From Streptomyces sp. V4I2 (GTDB lineage: Bacteria; Actinomycetota; Actinomycetes; Streptomycetales; Streptomycetaceae): a DNA stretch of 64,000 nucleotides. Location: assembly GCF_030817655.1 (NCBI RefSeq), contig NZ_JAUSZM010000003.1, positions 1,860,001 to 1,924,000 of the forward strand. The letters are read 5' to 3'. Under the pieces are notes generated by a model. That model made no database searches. It was given only the letters and a program-made list of their open reading frames with translations, and was not told the DNA's origin. Numbering within the stretch: the stretch's first letter is position 1; each line of letters opens with the position of its first letter. The position numbers and the translations under genes are program-made. This document shows positions 8,059 through 16,429 of the stretch, piece after piece.

Positions 8059-8904
8059 TCAGCCGATGCCGAACGCCCCGTCGGGAGGCACGGGTGACGG
8101 TACGGCGTCCGCGTCCCGCACCGCCCGCGCGCCGCCGATGAACTCCCGCAGGGCGGGCCCGTGTTCGACCCGGGCCGGGAAGGCGTCGGAGGCGGTGCGC
8201 CGGGTCAGGGCGGCCGTGTCGAGCGGGTGGTGCGCGGCGACGAGCACCGCGTTGCCGAAGCGGCGCCCGCGCAGCACGGCCGGCTCGGCGATCAGCACCA
8301 ACTCCTCGAAGGCCGTGGCGAACGTGGCCAGTTGGGAACGCAGGAAGGCGAAGGGCGAGGCGTCGGCGAGGTTGGCCAGGTAGACGCCGTCACCGCGCAG
8401 TACCCGCGCGGTCTCGCGGGCGTAGGCGACGGACGTCAGGTGCGCTGGCACCCTGGAGCCGCCGAAGACGTCGGCGACGAGGACGTCGGCGGAGTCCGCA
8501 GGGGCCGATTCCAGCCAGGCGCGGGCATCGGCGGCGTGCAGCGCGATCCCCGCGCCCTCGTCCAGCGGCAGGTACTCCCCGACCAGCTCCAGCAGGGCGC
8601 GGTCCGCCTCGACGACGTCCTGCCGCGAGCCGGGGCGGGTCGCCGACAGGTACCGGGGCAGGGTGAGCGCGCCCCCGCCGAGATGCAGCACGTCCAGCGG
8701 ACGCCCCGCCTCCGCGACCACGTCCAGAGCATGCCCGAGCCGCCGCGCGTACTCGAACTCCAGATGCTCCGGCTCGTCCAGATCGACGTACGACTGCGGC
8801 GCCCCGTCGACGGTCAGCAGCCAGGCCCGCTCCCGATCGACGTCGGGCATCAGCTTGGCGACCCCGTGATCGACATCGCGGGTGACGGGTATGGGCTCGT
8901 TCAC
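8059..8904 (-). CDS. Spermidine-synthase-like, SAM-dependent methyltransferase fold protein
   Basis: 281 residues with the Rossmann methyltransferase core of the spermine/spermidine synthase superfamily. Motifs visible are the glycine-rich nucleotide loop LDVLHLGGGALTLPRYL, an acid in DVVEADRALLELV, and ADVLVADVFGGSRVP. The polyamine-synthase gatekeeper motif is not obvious, so activity on polyamines is doubtful. Streptomyces relatives are annotated only as fused-MFS-less spermidine-synthase-like proteins. The start is the GTG at 8904 (VNEPIPVTRDVDHG), preceded by AAGAAG. It lies downstream of the broken tuf gene on the same strand, separated by an interspersed repeat. Confidence 0.78.
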   Translation of the reverse strand: MNEPIPVTRDVDHGVAKLMPDVDRERAWLLTVDGAPQSYVDLDEPEHLEFEYARRLGHALDVVAEAGRPLDVLHLGGGALTLPRYLSATRPGSRQDVVEADRALLELVGEYLPLDEGAGIALHAADARAWLESAPADSADVLVADVFGGSRVPAHLTSVAYARETARVLRGDGVYLANLADASPFAFLRSQLATFATAFEELVLIAEPAVLRGRRFGNAVLVAAHHPLDTAALTRRTASDAFPARVEHGPALREFIGGARAVRDADAVPSPVPPDGAFGIG

Positions 8905-8928
8905 CTTCTTATTGTGCCTGTGCCGCAG

Positions 8929-8990
8929 CGCGCCCCTCAGGGGCGCGGGGAACTGCGCGACCAGCCACAACGGCCCCGCAGTCCCCCACG
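8929..8990. repeat. Streptomyces interspersed intergenic repeat with GCGCCC hairpin
   Basis: The hairpin GCGCCCCT-C-AGGGGCGC (8930-8946) is followed by GGGGAACTGCGCGACCAGCC and a C-rich tail. I recognise this as a widely dispersed intergenic repeat of Streptomyces. It sits downstream of tuf on the minus strand, so the hairpin may act as its terminator. Confidence 0.6.
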
Positions 8991-9004
8991 CACACCGGCC
9001 ACCC

Positions 9005-10174
9005 TCAGACGACGGCAGTCACGGTCCCCGCCCCGACGGTCCTGCCACCCTCGCGGATGGCGAATCCCAGCCCGGGCTCCAGCGGCACCTCACGCCCGAG
9101 CTCGACGGTCATCGTCACCGTCTCCCCGGGCCGCGCGACAGCGACCTCCCCCAGGTCCACGTCCCCGACCACATCCGCCGTACGGATGTAGAACTGCGGC
9201 CGGTAGCCGGTGGAGACCGGTGTCGTACGCCCGCCCTCACGACCGGACAGCAGATAGACCCGCGCCGAGAACCGCCGCCGGGCCACCACGCTCCCGGGTG
9301 CGGCCACCACATGGCCACGCCGCACCGCGTCGCGCGGCACGCCACGCAACAGCACCGCGACGTTGTCCCCGGCCTGGGCCTCTTCCATCGGCTTGCCGAA
9401 GGTCTCCAGGCCGGTCACCACGCTCTCCACGCCCGCGCCGAGCACCTCGACCCGGTCCCCCAGGCGGAGCGTCCCCCGCTCCACCGCACCCGTGACGACC
9501 GTCCCCCGCCCGGTGATGGTGAGCACGTTCTCCACCGGCATCAGGAACGGCGCGTCCAGATACCGCTCGGGCATCGGCACATACGTGTCCACCGCGTCGA
9601 GCAGCGCCTCGATCGAGGTCGTCCAGCGCGGGTCCCCCTCGAGCGCCTTCAGCCCCGAAACCCGTACCACGGGCACCGAGTCACCGCCGTAGCCGTGCGC
9701 GGTGAGTAGGTCGCGTACCTCGAGCTCGACCAGGTCGATGAGCTCCTCGTCGCCCGCTTCGGCCTTGTTGAGGGCGACGACGACGTGGTTCACGCCCACC
9801 TGCCGGGCGAGCAGCACGTGTTCGGCGGTCTGCGGCATGATCCCGTCGAGCGCGGAGACGACGAGGATCGCCCCGTCGAGCTACGCGGCGCCGGTGACCA
9901 TGTTCTTGACGTAGTCGGCGTGGCCCGGCATGTCCACGTGCGCGTAGTGCCGGGTGTCGGTCTCGTACTCGACGTGCGCGATGTTGATGGTGATGCCCCG
10001 CGCCGCCTCCTCCGGCGCCCGGTCGATCCGGTCGAACGGCACGAACGTGCCGGAGCCGCGCTCGGCGAGCACCTTGGTGATGGCGGCGGTCAGGGTGGTC
10101 TTGCCGTGGTCGACATGACCCATCGTGCCGATGTTCAGATGCGGTTTGGTGCGGACGTATGCCGTCTTGGACAT
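9005..10174 (-). pseudogene. tuf3: Elongation factor Tu, tuf3-type, interrupted by an in-frame amber codon
   Basis: The whole EF-Tu reading frame is present (390 codons): the P-loop GHVDHGKT (19-26), switch [24 protein letters not shown], then [18 protein letters not shown], and complete domains 2 and 3 to GAGTVTAVV. Codon 98 (9881-9883) is TAG where EF-Tu normally has Gln in GAAQMDGAIL, one C-to-T change from CAG. Reading resumes without frameshift, so this is a single nonsense change. As written it would give a 97-residue fragment; a restart at 9838 would lack the P-loop. The G4 motif is NKAE instead of NKxD. S. coelicolor tuf3 is a dispensable, stringently controlled second EF-Tu, which would tolerate loss. 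Confidence 0.88.
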
Positions 10175-10515
10175 GGCGATACCTCGAAGCCTCTTCGTCA
10201 GCAGATCTCTTCAGCGGATCTCTTCGCAGAGATGGGGACCCCGAGTACTCGCCGACCCTCCCCCTGCGGGGTCCGCCGGACGATCCGGAGAGGGTCAGCT
10301 TCGGGCGCCGTCGGCAGCGGCCGGGAAGAAGAAGAGGACGGCAGCCTTCGGCGCGTCCGCGACTGCGGATGCTGCGAGGAGGAAGGCGTACCGGAACATG
10401 ACGCAGATCATTGCCGACGCTTTGTCCCACGTCGAATGGTTTTTGGGCGTGCCGACGGGCACAACGGACGGGATCCATACGGCGATCACACATGTCCGTC
10501 GGTTACCGTCACTGG
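10175..10515. other. Intergenic region between tuf3 and the divergent TVP38-type gene
   Basis: About 340 bases that should hold the divergent promoters. The part next to tuf3 has a short imperfect direct repeat (GATCTCTTC at about 10205 and 10217). No convincing gene, terminator or riboswitch was seen. Confidence 0.4.
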
Positions 10516-11307
10516 ATGCTCGATGCCACCACCCGCTCTGGGGGCACCGCCACGGCCACTCCCCGGGCCACCGCCACGGAGCTCGCCGTCGCCGTCCCCG
10601 CTCCGGAGCTCGCCGTACCCGCTCCGGTGGGCCTCGCCGCGCGCTGCACGAGAGTGCTGTTCTCTCCGTGGTCGCGCCTGTCCCTGCTCATCGCCCTGCT
10701 GGCGGGCGCCGCGTCGGCCGTACTGCTCTTCGAACCGCAGCGGCTGCTGGCGGACGGCTGGCCGCCGCAGTTCGGCGGAGCCGCGGCGGCGCTGGTGTTC
10801 GCGGTGGCCTACGGGCTGTGCACGGTGGCGTTCGTACCCCGCCCGCTGCTGAACCTCGGGGCGGGCGCGCTCTTCGGCTCCCAGCTGGGTGTCGGCTCGG
10901 CGATCGCGGGCACGGTGCTCGGCGCCGGGCTCGCCTTCGGTCTCGGCCGGATCCTCGGCCAGGACGCCCTGCGCCCGCTGCTGCGCGGCCGGTGGCTCAA
11001 GGCCGCGGACGGGCAGCTCAGCCGGCACGGCTTCCGGTCGATGCTGGCGGCGCGACTGTTCCCCGGTGTGCCGTTCTGGGCCGCGAACTACTGCGCCGCC
11101 GTCTCCCGTATGGGCTATGTCCCGTTCCTCGTGGCGACGACGCTCGGATCCATCCCGAACACCGCCGCCTACGTCGTCGCGGGCGCCCGCGCCTCGGCGC
11201 CGACCTCGCCCGCCTTCCTGATCGCGATGGCCTGCATCGCCCTGCCGGCGCTGGCGGGCGCGATGGTGGCCTGGCGCAAGCGGCACCATCTGCGCGGGGT
11301 CCGATAA
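10516..11307 (+). CDS. TVP38/TMEM64-type VTT domain membrane protein
   Basis: About 263 residues with a short hydrophilic N terminus and six or so hydrophobic segments. The VTT/SNARE-associated core is recognisable: FVPRPLLNLGAGALFG (re-entrant loop), GRILGQDALRPLL, the long cytoplasmic helix RGRWLKAADGQLSRHGF, and AARLFPGVPFWAANYCAAVSRMG. It is distantly related to the DedA protein at 609-1280. The family acts in membrane lipid handling. The start is uncertain; I chose the ATG at 10516, and an ATG at 10492 is possible. Divergent from tuf3. Confidence 0.8.
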   Translation: MLDATTRSGGTATATPRATATELAVAVPAPELAVPAPVGLAARCTRVLFSPWSRLSLLIALLAGAASAVLLFEPQRLLADGWPPQFGGAAAALVFAVAYGLCTVAFVPRPLLNLGAGALFGSQLGVGSAIAGTVLGAGLAFGLGRILGQDALRPLLRGRWLKAADGQLSRHGFRSMLAARLFPGVPFWAANYCAAVSRMGYVPFLVATTLGSIPNTAAYVVAGARASAPTSPAFLIAMACIALPALAGAMVAWRKRHHLRGVR

Positions 11308-11344
11308 ACCCTTGCTCCGGTGACGCTCCTGCTCAGGCGACCCG

Positions 11345-12514
11345 TTACACGGACTCCAGGATCATCGCGTTGGCCAGCCCGCCCGCCTCGCACATCGTCT
11401 GCAGGGCATAGCGGGCGCCGCGCTCACGCATCGCGTGCACGAGGGTGGTCGTCAGCCGGGTGCCGCTCGCGCCGAGCGGGTGCCCGAGGGCAATCGCGCC
11501 GCCGTGCACGTTGACCTTGTCGAGGTCGGCGCCGGTCTCCTGCCGCCAGGCGAGCACCACGCTCGAGAACGCCTCGTTGACCTCGAACAGGTCGATGGCG
11601 TCGAGGTTCAGGCCGGCCTTGCGCAGCACCTTCTCCGTCGCCGGGATGACGCCGGTGAGCATGAGGATCGGGTCGGAGCCGGTGACGGCGAAGCTGTGCA
11701 GCCGGGCGAGCGGGCGCAGGCCGAGACGGGCCGCGGTCTCGCTGGACGTGATGAGTACGGCGGACGCCCCGTCGTTGATCGGGCTGGCGTTGCCCGCGGT
11801 GACGTTCCACTCGATCTGCGGGAAGCGCTCGGCGAAGGCCGGGTCGTGGTAGGCGGGCTTCAGGCCGGCCAGGATCCCGGTGCTGCTGCCCTGCCGTACG
11901 CACTCGTCGCGCGAGACGCCTTCGAGGGGCGCGACCTCGGCGTCGAACAGGCCCGCGTCCCAGGCCGCGGCGGCCTTGTGGTGCGAGGAGACCGCGAAGG
12001 CGTCCATCTGCTCGCGCGTGATCGACCACTTGGCGGCGATCAGCTCGGCGCTGATGCCCTGCGGGACGAGGCCGTCCTGGTAGCGCTCGGCGACTCCGGG
12101 GCCGAAGGGGTCCTTGCCGGCCGGCACGTTCGACCACATCGGGACCCGGCTCATCGACTCGACACCGCAGGCGACGACGAGGTCGTACGCGCCGGAGATG
12201 ACGCCCTGCGCGGCGAAGTGCACGGCCTGCTGGGAGGAGCCGCACTGGCGGTCCACGGTGGTCGCGGGGACGGTCTCCGGGAAGCCCGCCGACAGGACGG
12301 CGTAGCGGGTGGTGTTCATGGCCTGCTCGCCGACCTGGTCGACGGTGCCGCCGATCACGTCGTCGATCAGCGCCGGGTCGACGCCGGAGCGCTCGACGAG
12401 GGTGCGCAGGGTGTGGGCGAGGAGTTCGACGGGGTGGACGTGCGCGAGGGCGCCGCCCGGCTTGCCCTTGCCTATGGGGGTGCGTACGGCTTCGACGATG
12501 ACTGCGTCGCGCAT
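11345..12514 (-). CDS. Acetyl-CoA C-acyltransferase (thiolase)
   Basis: 389 residues, full-length thiolase of the degradative FadA type. The nucleophilic cysteine lies in VDRQCGSSQQAVHFAAQGV (about residue 92). The second site is in NVHGGAIALGHPLGASGTRL, which holds the catalytic His. The final Cys-containing motif is ALQTMCEAGGLANAMIL. It cleaves 3-ketoacyl-CoA in beta-oxidation. Its start codon is 106 bases from the divergent HxlR regulator gene, and the shared region carries paired repeats, so HxlR control is likely. No other beta-oxidation gene lies beside it, so the acyl chain is unknown. Confidence 0.9.
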   Translation of the reverse strand: MRDAVIVEAVRTPIGKGKPGGALAHVHPVELLAHTLRTLVERSGVDPALIDDVIGGTVDQVGEQAMNTTRYAVLSAGFPETVPATTVDRQCGSSQQAVHFAAQGVISGAYDLVVACGVESMSRVPMWSNVPAGKDPFGPGVAERYQDGLVPQGISAELIAAKWSITREQMDAFAVSSHHKAAAAWDAGLFDAEVAPLEGVSRDECVRQGSSTGILAGLKPAYHDPAFAERFPQIEWNVTAGNASPINDGASAVLITSSETAARLGLRPLARLHSFAVTGSDPILMLTGVIPATEKVLRKAGLNLDAIDLFEVNEAFSSVVLAWRQETGADLDKVNVHGGAIALGHPLGASGTRLTTTLVHAMRERGARYALQTMCEAGGLANAMILESV

Positions 12515-12557
12515 GGTGCGGCCTCCACGGTGAGTACCGGCGACTACCGGCGAGTAG

Positions 12558-12600
12558 GAAATCCAAACTCACCATAACTCCGAGAGTTGGAAATTCAAAC
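12558..12600. promoter_or_regulatory. Paired operator between thiolase and HxlR genes
   Basis: GGAAATCCAAAC (12558-12569) and GGAAATTCAAAC (12589-12600) are direct repeats with 11 of 12 identical bases, 31 bp apart (three helical turns). Between them is the palindrome AACTC-CGA-GAGTT (12576-12588). It lies just upstream of the HxlR -10 box and the thiolase start, and is the likely HxlR binding region. Confidence 0.55.
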
Positions 12601-12607
12601 CCTCCCC

Positions 12608-12613
12608 TAGACT
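12608..12613 (+). promoter_or_regulatory. -10 box of a leaderless HxlR gene
   Basis: TAGACT is 7 bases before the ATG at 12621 and no ribosome site is present, so transcription probably starts at the start codon. Confidence 0.5.
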
Positions 12614-12620
12614 GAACGCC

Positions 12621-13091
12621 ATGGCCGCCACCAAGGACCCGCGCCCCTGCTCCATCGCCGACACCCTCGCCGTCGTCGGCGAGAAGTACTCCCTGCTGGT
12701 CCTGCGCGAGGTCTGCCTCGGCAACCGCCGCTTCGACCAGCTGGTACGCAACATCGGCGCCCCCCGCGACATCCTCGCCACCCGGCTGCGCCGGCTCGTG
12801 GACGCCGGGATCCTGACGAAGAGGGCGTACAGCGAGCGGCCGCAGCGCTTCGAGTACCGGCCGACGCAGGCGGGACTCGAACTGGAGCCGGTCCTCATGA
12901 CCCTGATGGCGTGGGGCGACCGCCATCTGCACCGGCACGACGACCGCCCGATGGTGGTCGAGCACTCCTGCGGCCACGAACTCGCCCCGGTCGTCACCTG
13001 CCGGGCCTGCGGCGACACGGTCCGCCACGAGGACCTGACGGCCCGCCCCCAGGCCGAGGGCTGGACAGTGGCCGGGCCGACGGCCGCCTAG
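12621..13091 (+). CDS. HxlR family winged-helix transcriptional regulator
   Basis: 156 residues. The HxlR winged helix spans about 8-105: PCSIADTLAVVGEKYSLLVLREV, then FDQLVRNIGAPRDILATRLRRLVDAGIL with the recognition helix. The C-terminal tail has HSCGHE...CRACGD, four Cys/His residues that could hold a zinc ion. Such tails occur in several Streptomyces HxlR proteins. It is divergent from the thiolase gene across a repeat-rich operator, which suggests it controls thiolase and itself. The ligand is unknown. Confidence 0.88.
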   Translation: MAATKDPRPCSIADTLAVVGEKYSLLVLREVCLGNRRFDQLVRNIGAPRDILATRLRRLVDAGILTKRAYSERPQRFEYRPTQAGLELEPVLMTLMAWGDRHLHRHDDRPMVVEHSCGHELAPVVTCRACGDTVRHEDLTARPQAEGWTVAGPTAA

Positions 13092-13234
13092 CCCGGGCCG
13101 CCTCATCCAAACCCCTGTGCCGGGGCCGTCACTTCAGGACGCTACGCTGCCCCTCGACACTTCCGATCACCGCACCGGTGGCTCGGTGCGCCCGTCGCTC
13201 CTCACCACGATCAGCGCTTGGACTCCGTAACTTC

Positions 13235-14110
13235 ATGTCTTGGTTTGAATCCCTCATCCTCGGACTCGTCCAGGGGCTGACCGAGTTCCTCCCCGTCTCC
13301 TCCAGCGCGCACCTGCGCCTGACGGCGGCCTTCTCGGGCTGGGAGGACCCGGGCGCCGCCTTCACGGCGATCACCCAGATCGGCACCGAGGCCGCCGTGC
13401 TGATCTACTTCCGCAAGGACATCGGACGGATCATCTCGGCCTGGTCGCGTTCGCTCGTGAACAAGCAGTTGCGCGGCGACCACGACGCCAAGATGGGCTG
13501 GCTGGTCATCATCGGCTCGATCCCGATCGGCGTGCTCGGGGTGACGCTCAAGGACCAGATCGAGGGCCCGTTCCGCGATCTGCGGATCACCGCGACGATG
13601 CTGATCGTGGTCGGCGTGATCATCGGCATCGCCGACCGGCTGGCGGCACGCGACGAGAACGGCGGCCGGCACCGCGCGGCCAAGCAGCGCAAGACGCTGG
13701 AGGACCTGAGCGTCAAGGACGGCCTGATCTACGGCCTCTGCCAGGCCTGCGCCCTCATCCCGGGCGTCTCCCGCTCCGGCGCCACCATCAGCGGCGGCCT
13801 CTTCATGGGCTACCAGCGCGAGGCCGCGGCCCGCTACTCCTTCCTGCTCGCCATCCCCGCGGTACTCGCCTCCGGCCTGTTCGAACTCAACGACGCGATG
13901 GAGAGCGACCACGTCTCGTGGGGACCGACCATCTTCGCGACGGTGATCGCCTTCGCGGTCGGATATGCCGTCATTGCCTGGTTCATGAAGTTTATTTCCA
14001 CCAAGAGCTTCATGCCGTTCGTGTACTACCGCATCGCCCTCGGCATCCTGATCGTCGTCCTGGTCACCATGGGCGTACTCAGCCCGCACGCGGCGGAGTC
14101 GGCGGGCTGA
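13235..14110 (+). CDS. uppP: Undecaprenyl-diphosphate phosphatase
   Basis: 291 residues, polytopic. It removes phosphate from undecaprenyl diphosphate to recycle the cell-wall lipid carrier; other members confer bacitracin resistance. Both signature regions are present: GLVQGLTEFLPVSSSAHL near the N terminus (with the conserved Glu in TEFLPVSS) and ALIPGVSRSGATISGGLFMG (about 180-200). Streptomyces members of this length are typical. The ATG at 13235 begins MSWFESLILG; the ribosome site is weak. Confidence 0.93.
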   Translation: MSWFESLILGLVQGLTEFLPVSSSAHLRLTAAFSGWEDPGAAFTAITQIGTEAAVLIYFRKDIGRIISAWSRSLVNKQLRGDHDAKMGWLVIIGSIPIGVLGVTLKDQIEGPFRDLRITATMLIVVGVIIGIADRLAARDENGGRHRAAKQRKTLEDLSVKDGLIYGLCQACALIPGVSRSGATISGGLFMGYQREAAARYSFLLAIPAVLASGLFELNDAMESDHVSWGPTIFATVIAFAVGYAVIAWFMKFISTKSFMPFVYYRIALGILIVVLVTMGVLSPHAAESAG

Positions 14111-14179
14111 CGCTCCATCGGTGAGCAATCACATAGGAGTTGGGTAGCCACCCGGTAGCGGACTGTCAGTGCTTGCGCC

Positions 14180-14185
14180 TACGCT
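14180..14185 (+). promoter_or_regulatory. -10 box of a leaderless small gene
   Basis: TACGCT is followed by 7 bases and then the ATG at 14193, with no ribosome site. Confidence 0.45.
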
Positions 14186-14192
14186 TGTGCGC

Positions 14193-14372
14193 ATGTCCCC
14201 CGATTCCATGGCCTCTGCCGCCGTGCGGTCCGCCGCCGAGGTGAACGAGCAGATCCGCGCGCTCTGGCTGCGCGCGGGCGGCACCCTCTCGGCCCAGGAG
14301 CGCGCGGAGTACGAGCTGTTGGTCGTCGAGTGGGCGGCCGCGATCCGCGGCACCGTCGTCGAGGCGGCCTGA
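14193..14372 (+). CDS. Conserved 59-residue protein
   Basis: A small, mostly helical protein: VNEQIRALWLRAGG, then LSAQERAEYELLVVEWAAAIRG. It looks like a helical hairpin. It is a conserved Streptomyces protein of unknown function to my knowledge. A leaderless promoter box and strong codon bias support it. It stands alone between uppP and a convergent pseudogene. Confidence 0.65.
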   Translation: MSPDSMASAAVRSAAEVNEQIRALWLRAGGTLSAQERAEYELLVVEWAAAIRGTVVEAA

Positions 14373-14430
14373 ACCCCTGCCCTGTGCCGCCCCGTTGAGC
14401 GAATCCGCCGGCGCACCGCCCGCCCGGCGG

Positions 14431-14878
14431 TCAGCTCACCGGACCCACGTGCCCGAGCTTGTCGGGGTTGAGCACCGAGCGGATGGGCTGAATCCGTCCG
14501 TCGACGATGTCGAGCGCCAAGGTGTTGAGTACCTTGCCGTCCCCGTCACGGAAGATCGCGCCCGGCTGGCCGTTCACCTGACGCGGCTCCACCACGACGC
14601 CGATCCGGACCAATGGCGAGACGAACGCGACGAGCACCCGGCCACGTTGTCGACGCCGATCCGTGCCTTGGCCCACTGCGAGGCCTTGCCGCCGCCGTCG
14701 CCGACCATGTGGACGTCGGCGGCGAGCAGTCCCCGCAGCCCGTCCACGTCCCCTTCCCTGAAGGCGTCGAAGAATCGCTCGGCGAGTTCCTCGCGCTCGT
14801 TCCGGTCGGCCTCGAACCGGGGCCGGCCCTCGTCCATGTGACGGCGGGAGATCGGGCTTGCCCGCATGCGCCACGGAG
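14431..14878 (-). pseudogene. 3' relic of an ECF41 (SigJ-type) sigma factor
   Basis: The C-terminal SnoaL-like domain of an ECF41 sigma factor survives in two frames. The first reads RPRFEADRNEREELAERFFDAFREGD... and contains the ECF41 motif DGGGK. The second reads RVLVAFVSPLVRIG... to the family motif NPDKL and the end. The frames separate near 14639-14643, where GCC-CGG appears to have lost one C. Regions 2 and 4 of the sigma factor are gone. The left end of the fragment is joined to part of an epimerase gene. ECF41 genes commonly neighbour oxidoreductase or epimerase genes, so one deletion could have fused the two. Confidence 0.7.
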
Positions 14879-15120
14879 CTCGCGGTCAGCTGGTGCACGA
14901 TCGTGTCCGGCCGGGCGCGGGCCACCGCCTGGCCCACCGACATCGCGTCCAGCCCGTCCATCACGACGGCCTCCGCACCCAGTTGCTCCAGCAGTCTCAG
15001 CTCGGCCGCGCTCGTCGTTGTCGCCGTGACCTGGTGGCCCCCGGCCACGAGCCGCGGCACCAGCCGCTGCCCCAGGACCCCGGCCCAGCCTGCCACGAAG
15101 ACCCGCGCGGCCATCACCAT
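14879..15120 (-). pseudogene. 5' relic of an NAD-dependent epimerase/oxidoreductase
   Basis: The first 85 or so codons encode the Rossmann start of an SDR-like epimerase: ARVFVAGWAGVLGQRLVPRLVAGGH, with the GxxGxxG loop altered to GWAGVLG, then AEAVVMDGLDAMSVGQAVARARPDTIVHQLTA. After HQLTA the sequence passes into the ECF41 relic and the epimerase catalytic YxxxK part is absent. It still has a start codon, so a short hybrid peptide could be made, but no function is expected. Confidence 0.65.
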
Positions 15121-15212
15121 CCCGGTTCCGAATCGACTCTCATCCCTGAGACGAGACAGACGTGGACGGGTGTGCCATGGGGAGCGAAGTCCCCGCGTAC
15201 GGCCGGTGCCCG

Positions 15213-16328
15213 CTACGTCGGAGCGACGTCACCGGTGTGCGAACCACCGGTCCCCGGCTCCTGCGGCGCGTCGCTGAGTTGCTCGCGTACGTAGTTCCAG
15301 ACCACCGCGATCAGCGCGGTGATCGGCACGGCGAGCAGGCTGCCCACGATGCCGGCCAGGCTGCCGCCCAGCGTCACCGCCAGCAGGATCACCGCCGCGT
15401 GCAGGCCGAGCCCGCGGCTCTGGATCATGGGCTGGAACACATTGCCCTCGAGTTGCTGCACCACGACGATGATGGCCAGCACGATCAGCGCGTCCGTCAG
15501 GCCGTTCGAGACCAGCGCGATGAGCACCGCGACGAACCCGGCGAACAGGGCGCCCACGATCGGCACGAACGCGGAGACGAAGGTCAGCACCGCCAGCGGA
15601 AGCACCAGCGGCACCCCGACGATCCACAGGCCGAGGCCGATCAGCACGGCGTCGAGCAGGCCGACGGCCGCCTGGGAACGTACGAACGCGCCCAACGTGT
15701 CCCAGCTGCGTGCGGCCACGGTCGGGACGTCGGTGGCGAGGCGGCCGGGCAGCTGACGGGCGAGCCACGGCAGGAAGCGCGGTCCGTCCTTGAGGAAGAA
15801 GAACATCAGGAAGAGCGCCAGGACGGCGGTGACCACGCCGTTGACCACGGTGCTCACTCCCGTGACGACCGTGCTGACCATGCTGCCGAGCCCGTCCTGG
15901 GCGCGGGCGACCGCGGTGTCGACGGCCTTGGTGATCTGGGCGTCCTCGATGTTCAACGGCGGCCCGGCGGCCCACTCGCGCAGCTTCTGGATGCCTTCGA
16001 CCACACCGTCGGTCAACTCACCGGACTGGGACGCCACCGGCACCGCGATCAACGCCACGACGCCCGTGACGACCACGAGGAACGACACGGTCACCACCGA
16101 CGCGGCCAGCGCGGGGCCCCACCCGCGACGGCGCAGGAAACGCGCCAGGGGCCAGGTCAGCGTGGTGAGGAGCAGGCCCACTATGAGCGGCCAGACCACT
16201 GACCACATCCGGCCCAATACCCACAAGGCCACCGCGAGCATCACGAGGACCAGCAACACCTCCCCGGAGACGCGCGCCGATGTGCGCAACGCGGCGCGGG
16301 TCTTCGTAGAACTCAACGTGGCAGGCAT
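15213..16328 (-). CDS. AI-2E family transporter (UPF0118)
   Basis: 371 residues, about eight membrane spans. The layout is two N-terminal helices, a large loop (GELTDGVVEGIQKLREW...), then the conserved core with FFFLKDGPRFLPW, TLGAFVRSQAAVGLLDAVLIGLGLWIVGVPL and QQLEGNVFQPMIQSRGLGLH. The family exports autoinducer-2 or acts as Na+/H+ antiporters; the substrate here is unknown. I prefer the ATG at 16328 (MPATLSSTK) because AAGG lies 8 bases upstream; an ATG at 16337 is in frame. Confidence 0.88.
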   Translation of the reverse strand: MPATLSSTKTRAALRTSARVSGEVLLVLVMLAVALWVLGRMWSVVWPLIVGLLLTTLTWPLARFLRRRGWGPALAASVVTVSFLVVVTGVVALIAVPVASQSGELTDGVVEGIQKLREWAAGPPLNIEDAQITKAVDTAVARAQDGLGSMVSTVVTGVSTVVNGVVTAVLALFLMFFFLKDGPRFLPWLARQLPGRLATDVPTVAARSWDTLGAFVRSQAAVGLLDAVLIGLGLWIVGVPLVLPLAVLTFVSAFVPIVGALFAGFVAVLIALVSNGLTDALIVLAIIVVVQQLEGNVFQPMIQSRGLGLHAAVILLAVTLGGSLAGIVGSLLAVPITALIAVVWNYVREQLSDAPQEPGTGGSHTGDVAPT

Positions 16329-16429
16329 GGGGATCACCTTATTGGTACTCCGGTCACCCTTCGTCGTCGCCGCCCGTCACAGGGAGTTGGTGACTTCGAC
16401 ACCGCGTCCCCCTTGGCTGCGGACCCGCC

